NCBI GenBank assembly: GCA_016928775.1
Contig: JAFGKD010000104.1
Coordinates: 1-45,764 of the forward strand
Direction: 5' to 3'
DNA length: 45,764 nucleotides
DNA from: Candidatus Zhuqueibacterota bacterium
GTDB taxonomy: Bacteria > Zhuqueibacterota > Zhuqueibacteria > Residuimicrobiales > Krinioviventaceae
Positions 27,085 through 36,321 of this stretch are shown piece by piece. The notes beneath the pieces are model-generated. The model did not search any database and was not told the origin of the DNA. It saw only the letters and a program-made list of their open reading frames with translations. The position numbers and the translations under genes are program-made. Within the stretch, counting starts at the first letter, position 1; every line of letters starts with the position of its first letter.

Positions 27085-30000
27085 CTATTCTACAAGCGAT
27101 CGCATTTCTGTTTTTGACAAGTCAATCGGTCTAATCGTATAAGCGAATCGATATGTTCCGGCGCGCAACTGAAACTCGGGATGCGTGCGCGGATTCCAGC
27201 TGTCATCGCCGCCGAGACCGGCTTGTTGATAATCAATGTTCAGCGTAGTATAGGGAGCGTCTTCCACATCCGTGGTGTGTTTGGCGTTGCTCAAATTATC
27301 CAGTGAATAGAATGTGGCGCTGAATTCGAATGTCGGTTTGCCTGTGACCATTAAACCAAGATTGTTTTTATTGGTGATACTCATCCAGTAGACATCCGTG
27401 CGGTTGCCGTTTTCCTGCGGCTTGACGTACGGGAAATACAAATTCTCAACAGACGATTCGTAAACAGCAAAGCGCGCGCCGTCCTTGCGGTCGCTATAGC
27501 TTTCCTGCGGGCCGCGGCCATACCACTGCACCTGATCGTATTCTTTTTTCAGCAGCCATTCGGTGCCGATGCGCGGTATGGTTTTGATGTTTTCGGGAAT
27601 CTCAATGTCGCTGTAAACAGTAATCTCACCATTGCCATTCACAATATACGCCATTTGTATCGGAATATCGCCTGATTTCGATGCAAGACTCGCCTTGACG
27701 ACAATTTTAACCTCGGTTTTGTTTTCGTAAAGAGACACATCTTGCACCTTTAAAGTCAATTCGTTCAATCCATCGCGACGCCATTGTGAGCCATAACTGT
27801 TGCGGCCGCCGTCGTCATTGTCCGTTGGCGCTCGCCAGAGGTTGGGTTTGGCGCCGCGTTCGAGCAGCTCTTTCTCATTCAACTTTAGCGACGAAAATGT
27901 GCCGGCTTTTTTGTCAAAGATGGCAATCACATCGGAACCGGTCACCACGATCTCATTGCCCGTATCCTTGACGTTCACAGCAGTTTCTTTTTCGCCTTTT
28001 TTCTCTTTTGCAGCCCTTGGATAAGCAAACTGCTCCCAGGCCATTTCATAGCCTTTATCAGCCCACGAGGCATTTTCTTTTAATGTCAGGTTGATGTTCA
28101 GATAATAATCATTCTCTTTTTTCAAGGTCTCATAAAACGGACCAATGACGAAAATCTTGCTTTCACCGGCTGGAATATTGAGGTTCTCAATTTTACCGGA
28201 TTTTAGCACCTCAAGTGGCGTGACCAGTTGCCATTCAGCCTCCAGAAAATCGAGCGACTGAAAATCGTAATGATTTTTTATGGCGATGATGCCGGCATAC
28301 AGATCAACCGCTTGAATTTTGACAAACTGGAAAATATTTTTGATATCCTGCATTGCCGGTTGCGGCGTACGATCCGGATTGATGACACCGTTGATGCAGA
28401 AATTGAGGTCATTCGGCGTATCGCCATAATCACCGCCATAGGCGAAAAACGCTCGGCCATCGTCTGTCTTTTTCAACAAACCCTGGTCAACAAAATCCCA
28501 GATGAAAGCACCCTGCATGCGCGGATGCGATTCAAACAGGTCCCAATATTTTTTCAAATTTCCGGTGCTGTTGCCCATACCGTGCGCGTACTCACAAATG
28601 ATCACCGGCCGCGTTGGATCTTTATCCGTCAGCTCGACGATATGCGCCAGACTGGGATACATTGTTGAAATGATGTCGTATTTCGACAAATCCGGAATGT
28701 AGGCTGGTGTACGACTTTCATAATGAATTGGCCGGGTGGGATCAATCGCTTTCATCTCTTCAAACATGACGTCAAACGCCGTGCCATAACCGGTCTCATT
28801 GCCCATGGACCACATGATAATCGACGCGTGATTTTTGTCTCGTTCCACCATGGCCGTTCCGCGCGTAACAAAGGCGCGTTGCCATTCCGGTTTTTCGTCA
28901 AGATAAATTTTGCGATCGGCCCACAGCTCATGACTCTCAATATTCGCTTCATCGATGACGTAAATGCCGTATTCATCGCACAGCTCGTACCAGCGCGTGT
29001 GGTTGGGATAATGTGAGGTGCGTACCGCATTGATGTTGTGCTGCTTCATCAGTATGATGTCTTGCACCATGGTTTCTTCTGATACCACTCGTCCGGCATC
29101 CGGTTGAATTTCATGGCGATTGACACCTTTGAAATAGGGGGCTTGGCCGTTAATGAGCAATTGGCCATCTTTCAGCTCCACTTTGCGGAAGCCAATCTGG
29201 CGGCTGATCGCTTCCTGTACGAGACCTTGAGCGTCGCGCAATTCAAAGGTGATCGTATACAAGTTTGGGATTTCCGCGCTCCATTTCTCAGGATGAGCAA
29301 TCTTTTGCGAAAAAGTGATGGTCTCTTCCTGTTCTTTTGCGATCTCGGGCAGTGTTATTGTTTCATTCACCCTCTGACCATGCCCCGTGAGTTGAATGTT
29401 GAGAGAATAACCATCGACATTTTGCGTTGAGGCGTTTTTTATATCAAATTCTATTTTTAAAGCCGCATCCTGATAGTCATTATCAAGATCGGTGACAATC
29501 TGAACATCCCGCACATACACTTTTGGACGAGCGACAAGGGTGACATCGCGGTAGATGCCGCTCAAGCGCCAAAAATCCTGATCCTCAAGATAGCTGCCGT
29601 CCGACCAGCGAATGACCTGTACAGCCAACAGATTTTTCCCGGGCACAATCTTTTCCGTGATGTTAAATTCTGCCGGCAACATGCTATCCTGCGAATAACC
29701 GACGGTCTCACCGTTCACCCACACAGTCATTGCTGATTGTACACCAGCAAAATGCAGGAAAACCTCTTTTCCACTCCAGGCATCCGGAACAACAAACTCG
29801 AGGCGGTACAAGCCGGTTTCGTTGGCCTCGTGCGGTACGTAAGGGGGATTAGCCGGGAATGGATGCTTTATATTCGTGTAAATCGGTCGGCCATAACCAT
29901 GAATTTGCCAATTGGAGGGCACAGAAAGAACATCCCACTCTGCATCTGAAAACCTCTCTTGATAAAAGTCTTTTGGTGCGTCAGCGGGTTTTGGCAGGAA

Positions 30001-30216
30001 CTTGAATTTCCAGTCGCCATTCAACAGAATGAGCCGATCTGATTTTTTCATCTCAAAAGAAACAGCGGCTTTTGTGTCCTGAAACGGAACCAGAGTTGCA
30101 TGTGGCGCCTCTTTGTTGATGGCAAATATCTCGGGATTTTCCCAGTCGGGTGTTTCTGTTCGTGCGAAAAGCATGCATGCCCCTGTAATGATCAAAATGA
30201 TTATTTTCAGATTCAT
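27085..30216 (-). CDS. Beta-galactosidase, GH2 (LacZ type)
   Basis: A 1043-residue secreted GH2 enzyme when started at 30216. That ATG has GGAG eight bases upstream and opens with a signal peptide (MNLKIIILIITGACMLFA). The long open frame to 30468 overlaps ppk2 and is not used. The order is sugar-binding domain (~50-230), Ig-like domain (~235-345), TIM barrel (~345-640), then Ig-like and the Bgal small-chain domain (~780-1040). Acid/base Glu474 is in WSMGNETG and nucleophile Glu542 in CEYAHGMGN, matching E. coli Glu461 and Glu537. It hydrolyses terminal beta-galactosides. It ends 16 bases before the truncated methyltransferase, in the same direction as GH29 and the sulfatase. Confidence 0.95.
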   Translation of the reverse strand: MNLKIIILIITGACMLFARTETPDWENPEIFAINKEAPHATLVPFQDTKAAVSFEMKKSDRLILLNGDWKFKFLPKPADAPKDFYQERFSDAEWDVLSVPSNWQIHGYGRPIYTNIKHPFPANPPYVPHEANETGLYRLEFVVPDAWSGKEVFLHFAGVQSAMTVWVNGETVGYSQDSMLPAEFNITEKIVPGKNLLAVQVIRWSDGSYLEDQDFWRLSGIYRDVTLVARPKVYVRDVQIVTDLDNDYQDAALKIEFDIKNASTQNVDGYSLNIQLTGHGQRVNETITLPEIAKEQEETITFSQKIAHPEKWSAEIPNLYTITFELRDAQGLVQEAISRQIGFRKVELKDGQLLINGQAPYFKGVNRHEIQPDAGRVVSEETMVQDIILMKQHNINAVRTSHYPNHTRWYELCDEYGIYVIDEANIESHELWADRKIYLDEKPEWQRAFVTRGTAMVERDKNHASIIMWSMGNETGYGTAFDVMFEEMKAIDPTRPIHYESRTPAYIPDLSKYDIISTMYPSLAHIVELTDKDPTRPVIICEYAHGMGNSTGNLKKYWDLFESHPRMQGAFIWDFVDQGLLKKTDDGRAFFAYGGDYGDTPNDLNFCINGVINPDRTPQPAMQDIKNIFQFVKIQAVDLYAGIIAIKNHYDFQSLDFLEAEWQLVTPLEVLKSGKIENLNIPAGESKIFVIGPFYETLKKENDYYLNINLTLKENASWADKGYEMAWEQFAYPRAAKEKKGEKETAVNVKDTGNEIVVTGSDVIAIFDKKAGTFSSLKLNEKELLERGAKPNLWRAPTDNDDGGRNSYGSQWRRDGLNELTLKVQDVSLYENKTEVKIVVKASLASKSGDIPIQMAYIVNGNGEITVYSDIEIPENIKTIPRIGTEWLLKKEYDQVQWYGRGPQESYSDRKDGARFAVYESSVENLYFPYVKPQENGNRTDVYWMSITNKNNLGLMVTGKPTFEFSATFYSLDNLSNAKHTTDVEDAPYTTLNIDYQQAGLGGDDSWNPRTHPEFQLRAGTYRFAYTIRPIDLSKTEMRSLVE

Positions 30217-30241
30217 ATCCATTTCTCCGTTTCTGATTCCG

Positions 30242-30970
30242 TTATTGTCCATTATAAACCGAAATGATTTCGGTATCAGGTTCAAAAGAGAGTCCGGGTT
30301 GTCCTTTGTCCTTATAGTTGATATGTGCAACCACATAGCGGATGGACTCCAGACGTGCCTTTTGTTTATCATTGCCCTTGATGATGATCCACGGGCTAAA
30401 GTCACGGTGAGTGTGTTCAAACATGTTTTCTTTGTATCGGGTGAACTGGTGCCATTTACGCTGCGCATCCATATCCGTTGTGCTCAATTTCCACTGCTTG
30501 AAGGGATTTAGCGCCCGGCCTTCCAGTCGTTTCTTTTGTTCTTCAATATGAATGGAAAACCAAAGTTTGAATAAAATGATGCCGTCTTCCCACAGCATAC
30601 GCTCTAACTCGGGCACCTGCTTGAGGAAACGGACGTACTCATCTTTGGAGCAAAATCCCATGACCGGCTCAACGACGGCGCGGTTATACCAGCTCCGATC
30701 AAAAAAGACAATCTCACCGGCACTGGGTAACTCTTTAATGTAGCGTTGAAAAAACCATTGGCCGCGCTCACGATCGCTGGGTTTTGGGAGGGCGACGACG
30801 CGGGCTGTTCGCGGATTAAGAAAGCGCGTGAAACGACGAATAGCACCACCTTTGCCGGCAGTGTCCCGTCCTTCGAATATGATGAGTAGACGCTTGTTCT
30901 CCTTTTGCACCCATTTTTGCATCTTGACCAGCTCAAGTTGCAGTGCGCGAAGCTCATTTTTATAGGTCAT
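30242..30970 (-). CDS. ppk2: Polyphosphate kinase 2 family protein
   Basis: A 242-residue PPK2. This family moves phosphate between polyphosphate and nucleotides. Walker A is GRDTAGKGG (34-42), the Walker B-type strand is IVFFDRSWYNR (~87-97), and the lid region RALNPFKQWKLS with TDMDAQRKW follows. The single PPK2 domain and size fit class I-like members that make NTP from NDP, but class cannot be fixed by eye. It sits between the tRNA-Arg terminator and lacZ; whether it belongs to the lacZ transcription unit is unclear (25-base gap). Confidence 0.92.
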   Translation of the reverse strand: MTYKNELRALQLELVKMQKWVQKENKRLLIIFEGRDTAGKGGAIRRFTRFLNPRTARVVALPKPSDRERGQWFFQRYIKELPSAGEIVFFDRSWYNRAVVEPVMGFCSKDEYVRFLKQVPELERMLWEDGIILFKLWFSIHIEEQKKRLEGRALNPFKQWKLSTTDMDAQRKWHQFTRYKENMFEHTHRDFSPWIIIKGNDKQKARLESIRYVVAHINYKDKGQPGLSFEPDTEIISVYNGQ

Positions 30971-31005
30971 AGGTGTTCCGATCTGAAGGCTTTCCGTATG
31001 AATGG

Positions 31006-31037
31006 AAAAAGCCCGTCACAGCGATCATGACAGGCTT

Positions 31038-31038
<1 letters not shown>
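31006..31038 (-). terminator. Rho-independent terminator after tRNA-Arg
   Basis: On the minus strand AAAGCCTGTCA pairs with TGACGGGCTTT around a short loop (one mismatched position), followed by five T. It begins at the CCA end of the tRNA. Confidence 0.75.
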
Positions 31039-31114
<76 letters not shown>

Positions 31115-31119
31115 ATTTG

Positions 31120-32007
31120 TTATAACAATGTATGAAATTTTTTTGCGGATTGCACAGTATTTTTTAATAATATCGCTCGCGTCATCGGTCCGACACCGCC
31201 CGGTACGGGCGTTATAGCGGATGCCACTTCTTTCGCCGCGGCAAAGTCAACATCCCCGACAAGGCGATAGCCGCGTTTGGCTTGTGGATCATCAATGCGG
31301 TTGACGCCAACATCAATAACCACCGCGCCGGGCTTAATCATATCAGCCGTAATCATCGCCGGACGCCCCGCGGCTGCGACGAGGATATCCGCCTGTCTTG
31401 TGAAAGGTTTCAAATCGCCGGAACCGGTATGGCAGACCGTAACCGTCGCGTTCGCCCATTCCTTTTTTTGCATCATCATGATCGCAAACGGTTTGCCGAC
31501 AATATTGCTGCGCCCGACAACAACGACGTGTTTGCCTTTTGGATTGATGTTGTATTCTTTTAAAAGTTCCTGCATACCCGCCGGCGTGCACGGCAGAAAA
31601 CACTCACTGCCAGCCACCATCTTGCCTGTGTTGATCGGATGAAAACCGTCGACATCTTTGTCCGGCGATATCCTGGCAATGACATGTGCTTCAGAAATAT
31701 GTTGTGGCAGCGGCAATTGCACGAGAATGCCGTGTACATTATCGTCTTTATTCGACCTGTCAACCAGGGTCAACAGTACGTCTTCAGTGGTCGATGCAGG
31801 CAGATGAGTCGTTTGTCCGAGAATACCAATTTCTGTACAGTCTTTTTGTTTCATACTGACGTAACTTTTTGACGCCGGATTGTCACCGACCAGAATCACT
31901 TCGAGCCTGGGGGAACAGCCCTCTTTTTTCAACTCAACAATTTCTTCGGCAAGCTCGGAGCGAATCTTTGCCGCCACCGCATTGCCGTCTAAAATTTGTG
32001 CGCTCAC
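31120..32007 (-). CDS. folD: Bifunctional methylenetetrahydrofolate dehydrogenase/cyclohydrolase
   Basis: A 295-residue FolD, which interconverts methylene- and formyl-tetrahydrofolate for one-carbon supply. Motifs: YVSMKQKDCTEIGI with the catalytic Lys, VQLPLPQHI, DKDVDGFHPINTG (~117-129), PCTPAGMQELL, the Rossmann VVVGRSNIVGKPFA (~160-173) and the C-terminal GGVGPMTRAILLKNT. The start codon is GTG, with AAGGA four bases upstream; no in-frame ATG fits the family N-terminus. It follows ymdB by nine bases and precedes tRNA-Arg. Confidence 0.96.
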   Translation of the reverse strand: MSAQILDGNAVAAKIRSELAEEIVELKKEGCSPRLEVILVGDNPASKSYVSMKQKDCTEIGILGQTTHLPASTTEDVLLTLVDRSNKDDNVHGILVQLPLPQHISEAHVIARISPDKDVDGFHPINTGKMVAGSECFLPCTPAGMQELLKEYNINPKGKHVVVVGRSNIVGKPFAIMMMQKKEWANATVTVCHTGSGDLKPFTRQADILVAAAGRPAMITADMIKPGAVVIDVGVNRIDDPQAKRGYRLVGDVDFAAAKEVASAITPVPGGVGPMTRAILLKNTVQSAKKFHTLL

Positions 32008-32016
32008 ATCTTCCTT

Positions 32017-32808
32017 TCAGGGCAAGTTTATTCTGGTAATGTTGAGGGCACGACCCGTCGTAACGTCAACCTCAACAACGACTCCGTTCAGTCGGTTGTT
32101 CGACTCGGCGACCTGATAGTGTTCCGGAATGCCGCTGATAAATCTTTTTATCGCTACCTCAGCATTCAGACCAATGACAGAATCATTTGGCCCGGTCATG
32201 CCGGCATCGGTGATATAGGCTGTCCCGGCCGGGAGAATACGTTCATCAGCGGTTTGCACATGCGTATGTGTGCCGATGACAGCGCTGACTTTGCCATCAA
32301 AATACCAGGCCAGAGCCATTTTCTCTGCCGAGGCTTCCGCGTGCACATCAACCAAAATGATATGCGTTTTTTGTCGTAGCTGCTCGATCTCTTCCATTCC
32401 GCGCTTGAATGGGCAATCGATTGGATACATAAAAGTACGTCCTTGCAGATTGAGCACGCCGACGGCCAAACCGCTCGCTGTTCGATAAATTGTACTGCCT
32501 TTTCCCGGCGCTTCGGGTGGATAATTGGCCGGTCGCAAAACATGCTCGGCTTGCTTGAGGTAGCGGCGAAAAGGCGCAAACGTCCAGGAATGATTGCCAC
32601 CGGTGATGACATCAACGCCTAGGCTTTTATATTTTTTTGTCAGCTCCTCGGTGGTACCTTTTCCTTTGACGCCGTTTTCGCCATTTACAATACAAACATC
32701 GACATCATATTTTTTTCTGAGCGAGGGCAGATAGGCTGCCAGCGTATCATAACCGGGACGGCCAATGATGTCGGCGATGAACAAGAGAATCGCATTTTTA
32801 TGTGCCAC
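32017..32808 (-). CDS. ymdB: YmdB-family metallophosphoesterase
   Basis: A 263-residue calcineurin-like phosphoesterase of the YmdB family, which hydrolyses cyclic nucleotides and influences RNase Y in Bacillus. Metal-binding motifs: FIADIIGRPG (~10-19), VNGENG, TGGNHSW (~69-75), VDVHAEA and the HTHVQTAD pair (~176-183), followed by TDAGMTGP. The start is GTG, with AGGG six bases upstream. It lies nine bases after rny, the order known from many Gram-positive and other bacteria, which supports co-transcription. Confidence 0.94.
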   Translation of the reverse strand: MAHKNAILLFIADIIGRPGYDTLAAYLPSLRKKYDVDVCIVNGENGVKGKGTTEELTKKYKSLGVDVITGGNHSWTFAPFRRYLKQAEHVLRPANYPPEAPGKGSTIYRTASGLAVGVLNLQGRTFMYPIDCPFKRGMEEIEQLRQKTHIILVDVHAEASAEKMALAWYFDGKVSAVIGTHTHVQTADERILPAGTAYITDAGMTGPNDSVIGLNAEVAIKRFISGIPEHYQVAESNNRLNGVVVEVDVTTGRALNITRINLP

Positions 32809-32817
32809 AAGTTACCC

Positions 32818-34380
32818 TTATTTTGCATATCCGATAGCGCGTGTTTCGCGAATGACAGTCACTTTGATTTGGCCCGGATATTCCATCTCGTTTTGAATTC
32901 TTTCGGCGATATCGGTGCTCAATTGTGCTGCCAGGGCATCATCAATCTTTTCGTGTTCAACGATAACGCGAATTTCCCGGCCAGCCTGGATGGCGTAGGC
33001 GGTTTCCACGCCGATAAATGATTTGGCTATCGTTTCAAGATTCTCCAGTCGCTTGATATAGGTCTCGAGCGTTTCCCGTCGCGCACCAGGACGCGATCCG
33101 CTGATCGCATCGGCTGCTTTGACGAGAACAGCGATGGGCGAGATCGCCTCTACATCCTCATGGTGAGAAGCGATGGCATTGACGACAACCGGACCTTCGC
33201 CATATTTTTTTGCATATTCGGCACCTATCTGGGTGTGTGTACCTTCAGTGTAGCGGTCGATTGCCTTGCCAATGTCATGCAGCAAGCCAGCGCGTTTTGC
33301 CAGTGTTCCATCCAGGCCGAGTTGTGTTGCCATCAATGCAGCTAAATAGGAGACTTCAATCGCGTGCTGCAAATTGTTCTGGCCATAACTTGTGCGATAC
33401 TTGAGCTTGCCCAACAATTTTTTTATTTCAACATGCGTATCCGTTACACCCGCTTCAAAGAGTGCTTTGTCGCCAATCTCGATGAGCTTTTCCTCCATCT
33501 CTTCGGTTGTTTTGGCAACCACATCCTCAATGCGTGCCGGATGGATGCGGCCATCGGCGACCAGTTTCTCCAGGGCAATTTTAGCGATTTCGCGGCGAAA
33601 CGGATCAAAACCGGAAAGCACGACAGCCTCAGGCGTATCGTCAACGATCACTTCGATGCCTGTCGCCTGTTCAAAGGAACGGATATTTCGCCCTTCGCGT
33701 CCAATAATGCGTCCTTTCATTTCGTCATTCGGCAAGTTGACGACCGACACGGTCGTTTCCGTGGAATGATCTGCTGCGGTTCGTTGAATGGCCTGAACGA
33801 TGATTTCGCGCGCCTCGCGATTGGCCGTCTGCCGGGCACGGTCTTTGATCTCCTTCATCTCCCGCGCTGCATCCTGCTTGGCTTTATCCAGGAGATTGTC
33901 CATTAAAATCTTGCGGGCTTCTTCATTTGAAATGCCGCTTATCTTTTCGAGTTGCCGGTTTTGCTGCTCAATCTTGACAGAGAGTTCTTCTTGCAGTTTT
34001 TCGATACGTTCTTCGCGCAGTTTGATGTCCAAAGCCTGCGCCGTCAGATCTTCCTCCTGCTTTATGAGAAGGTCATGTTTGCGGTCCAAATTTCGTTCGC
34101 GTGACGACAGTTTATTTTCAAGCTTGTTCAGCTCATTTCGTTTCTGCTTTGTCTCATTATCTACATTTTGTTTGTAACGAAGTGCTTCATCTTTGGCTTC
34201 GAGAATTTTCTCCTTTTTTATCGCCCGAGCTTCCTTTTCAGCCTCGGACACTATTTTTTCAGCTAATTTTTCTGCATTGGCAATTTTTCCCTGTCCGATA
34301 TACTTGGACATGATCCAGCCGATGACAAACGTGACAAGTCCGGTTATCAATGCGATAATAACAATCATAGTCGTTTCCAT
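32818..34380 (-). CDS. rny: Ribonuclease Y
   Basis: A 520-residue endoribonuclease Y that starts mRNA decay at the membrane. One N-terminal membrane helix (~5-25) is followed by a long coiled coil (~30-190). The KH domain (~205-275) has GRIIGREGRNIRSFE, and the HD domain (~335-430) has LLHDIGKA with the metal-binding His-Asp. The length and order are typical. GGAGG lies four bases before the ATG. It is followed by ymdB and preceded by a structured RNA candidate and zapA. Confidence 0.97.
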   Translation of the reverse strand: METTMIVIIALITGLVTFVIGWIMSKYIGQGKIANAEKLAEKIVSEAEKEARAIKKEKILEAKDEALRYKQNVDNETKQKRNELNKLENKLSSRERNLDRKHDLLIKQEEDLTAQALDIKLREERIEKLQEELSVKIEQQNRQLEKISGISNEEARKILMDNLLDKAKQDAAREMKEIKDRARQTANREAREIIVQAIQRTAADHSTETTVSVVNLPNDEMKGRIIGREGRNIRSFEQATGIEVIVDDTPEAVVLSGFDPFRREIAKIALEKLVADGRIHPARIEDVVAKTTEEMEEKLIEIGDKALFEAGVTDTHVEIKKLLGKLKYRTSYGQNNLQHAIEVSYLAALMATQLGLDGTLAKRAGLLHDIGKAIDRYTEGTHTQIGAEYAKKYGEGPVVVNAIASHHEDVEAISPIAVLVKAADAISGSRPGARRETLETYIKRLENLETIAKSFIGVETAYAIQAGREIRVIVEHEKIDDALAAQLSTDIAERIQNEMEYPGQIKVTVIRETRAIGYAK

Positions 34381-34392
34381 TCACCCTCCGGC

Positions 34393-34500
34393 AAAAAAAA
34401 TCCCAGAAGTTGCGTCATTCTGTTCTGTACACCATGGAACAGTGCTTTTAGGAATAGCAGAGTCGTACACAGAAAGCAGAATCTCGCAATCTGGGAGCAG
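34393..34500 (-). ncRNA. ssrS: Candidate 6S-like structured RNA
   Basis: The gap between zapA and rny folds on the minus strand into a long rod: CCCAGA/TCTGGG, TTGCG/CGCAA, an AG/GA internal loop, ATTCTG/CAGAAT, then a ten-pair stem TTCTGTGTAC/GTGTACAGAA (two G-U pairs). A lopsided central bubble and a small hairpin TGCT/AGCA follow. The outer 3' arm is followed by eight T, so the RNA has its own terminator. 6S RNA is often found next to zapA, which supports this call. It is shorter (~105 nt) than a typical ~180 nt 6S RNA, so a different small RNA or leader is possible. Confidence 0.5.
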
Positions 34501-34547
34501 TCAAGGGATGGAATCAAGAGCGATGATTCACATATATAAATAATCAG

Positions 34548-34874
34548 TTAATCCCTTAAAAGAGTATCATCCTCCGGTTTGTCCAGCATGCCAAGTTCTA
34601 ATTTATCGGCTAAATACTTTACTTTCGTCTTAAAATCAATGAAATCCTTGCTTTCCTGTTGGTGAAGCTGAAACAATTCTCCGGTAATATTCAAAGCAGT
34701 GAGAATTGCTATTTGGTGCAGCGGCCGGTTGGGTTTTAGCGCTTGTATTTCTCTCATTTTGCTATCGACATATTCGGCGATTTTATAAATTTCGCCATTA
34801 TCGTTGGCATTGGCTACGAGAGTATATTCGGAACCAAAGATATTGACTTTGACGTTTTTCTTGACGGTTTCCAT
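34548..34874 (-). CDS. zapA: Cell division protein ZapA
   Basis: A 108-residue ZapA, which binds FtsZ and bundles its filaments at midcell. The N-terminal globular part has VKVNIFGSEYTLVANANDNGEIYKIAEYVDSKM, the family core, followed by a C-terminal coiled coil. The ribosome site is weak. The following small coiled-coil gene upstream (35.2 kb) and this gene form a pair often seen in bacteria. Confidence 0.92.
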   Translation of the reverse strand: METVKKNVKVNIFGSEYTLVANANDNGEIYKIAEYVDSKMREIQALKPNRPLHQIAILTALNITGELFQLHQQESKDFIDFKTKVKYLADKLELGMLDKPEDDTLLRD

Positions 34875-34934
34875 ATAAACTTGACATTGCGAAATAAAGA
34901 CATATCCAATTTTGTCTCGTGGATGTCATGCCGC

Positions 34935-35240
34935 TCATTCGAGTAATCGTACCTTGTCAATTTTTTGGACAAGTTCCTCTAAACGATTTTTCAGCTTCTC
35001 TTCTCTTTCCTGATATTCAAGCACGGCCTGTGCATCCGCACTGGATTCTGCTTCAGACACCTCTCTCTCGAGTTGTGCTATTTTTGCATCTCGACTCGAA
35101 AGAGCCTGTTCCAATTTTTCCTTTTCGTGAATTAGAGTATTTATCTTTTGTTGCTGATCTGAAATTTTTTTCAGCGCTTGATAAATACGATTTTCTAATA
35201 AATCCAGAATATTATTTTCAATCATTTGTCGCCCGGTCAC
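34935..35240 (-). CDS. Small coiled-coil protein upstream of zapA (ZapB-like position)
   Basis: A 101-residue protein that is nearly all coiled coil: residues ~15-95 are rich in Glu, Lys, Gln and Leu in a heptad-like spacing. The start may be GTG at 35240, which has AGGTG five bases upstream, or the ATG at 35225. I see no signal peptide or membrane helix. Its position directly before zapA suggests a division-related role, such as a ZapB-like partner, but this is context only. Confidence 0.65.
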   Translation of the reverse strand: MTGRQMIENNILDLLENRIYQALKKISDQQQKINTLIHEKEKLEQALSSRDAKIAQLEREVSEAESSADAQAVLEYQEREEKLKNRLEELVQKIDKVRLLE

Positions 35241-35476
35241 ACATGCACCTAAGTGTATTGAGTGGAATCTTTCTTAACACTATATTCTTCCACTTTTAAT
35301 ATTGAAACGTACGTTCTTTTCGGGAAAAAGTCAATGAAAAATATTGGTTTATGGTGTAGATAGCTGGAGATAGGTATAAAGGTCATCAACTGAAGCCTAA
35401 AAGCTGCGATGTTTACAACAGCCCGATGAGTGGGAAGCAGCAGGTGCGCACAATAAAACCTGCTGCTTCATAACAA

Positions 35477-36319
35477 TCACCAGACATACAGTGTTTGAAT
35501 GACCGCTTCATTCTCATAGATATGTACATTACAGTTGTCGCTCTTGGCGTGTGCCGCCATGGTCATCAGAGTATTGACATTGTCTGGATATTTCGCTTCC
35601 AGGCGACGCCATCCCACATCGCTCACATAGATATAGCCATTGCCTTCGCTCAGCGCAGCAGAATACAGCGCCAAAACCTTTTTGTTATGGCGCCATCCGG
35701 AGAACCGGTTGTTATTGAATATAGTCATATTGTTGGCCGATTTGCGAAGCAATAGCCGGTCCAAGTTGTATTGAAAAATCCAATGCAAGCTGATCCGATC
35801 CTTGTAAGCTTGGCGCAGGACTTGCTCTGCCTGCTCAAGAGTTTTACCGCTGACCAAAGCCTCAACGTAAGACCAGACACAATCCTTCAAAGGCTGGTAT
35901 GCCGCAAGAAGGACATATATTTCCTCGGTATATCCCAACCATGAGAGACAGCCACTTTCGATCGCTTTTTGCCCAATACAATTGTCCTTATTGGTTAAAC
36001 AGGCGAAAGTATAGACGTGCACATCTTGGGTCAGATCTTCAGCATTGCTGGAATTGATAACGGCTTCCGGCTGGCCATTTTTTTGTCCATAAAAAGCTGA
36101 ACAGTTGCCGTGATCCAGAGCAATGACGAACTTTTTTGTTCGTTTTGCTGACATGCTGAGCCAGTAAGTGACGTTTTCCGGAGAGGTATCCGAGCCACTC
36201 AAATCAGTTACAGAGAAACCCTTGCCCTGTAGATAGGTGGCAAGACCCTCCCCAATCCAGTTTGTCCATTTGGTCGCTTCATCGCAGTTATTACGAATAA
36301 TCAGAACATCGACAGCCAT
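35477..36319 (-). CDS. Caspase-fold (clan CD-like) cysteine peptidase
   Basis: A 280-residue cytoplasmic protein from the ATG at 36319, chosen because AGGAGGTG lies five bases upstream, inside the end of the previous gene. The first half has the strand-His-Gly and strand-Cys pattern of caspase-like peptidases: His70-Gly71 in FVIALDHGN and Cys107 in HVYTFACLTN. After the Cys comes a helix and IESGCLSWLGYTEEI, much like CHAT/C25 proteins. The His-Cys spacing of 37 residues fits the fold. The C-terminal half (~140-280) is mixed and unrecognised. No signal peptide is seen. It is the third gene of a three-gene cassette with two small proteins. The peptidase call is by motif, so an inactive homologue is possible. 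Confidence 0.65.
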   Translation of the reverse strand: MAVDVLIIRNNCDEATKWTNWIGEGLATYLQGKGFSVTDLSGSDTSPENVTYWLSMSAKRTKKFVIALDHGNCSAFYGQKNGQPEAVINSSNAEDLTQDVHVYTFACLTNKDNCIGQKAIESGCLSWLGYTEEIYVLLAAYQPLKDCVWSYVEALVSGKTLEQAEQVLRQAYKDRISLHWIFQYNLDRLLLRKSANNMTIFNNNRFSGWRHNKKVLALYSAALSEGNGYIYVSDVGWRRLEAKYPDNVNTLMTMAAHAKSDNCNVHIYENEAVIQTLYVW

Positions 36320-36321
36320 GG

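Noticed and set aside
30217..30468. An N-terminal extension of the beta-galactosidase frame
   Set aside because: It overlaps ppk2 in another frame, has no family likeness, and the ATG at 30216 has a ribosome site and a signal peptide.
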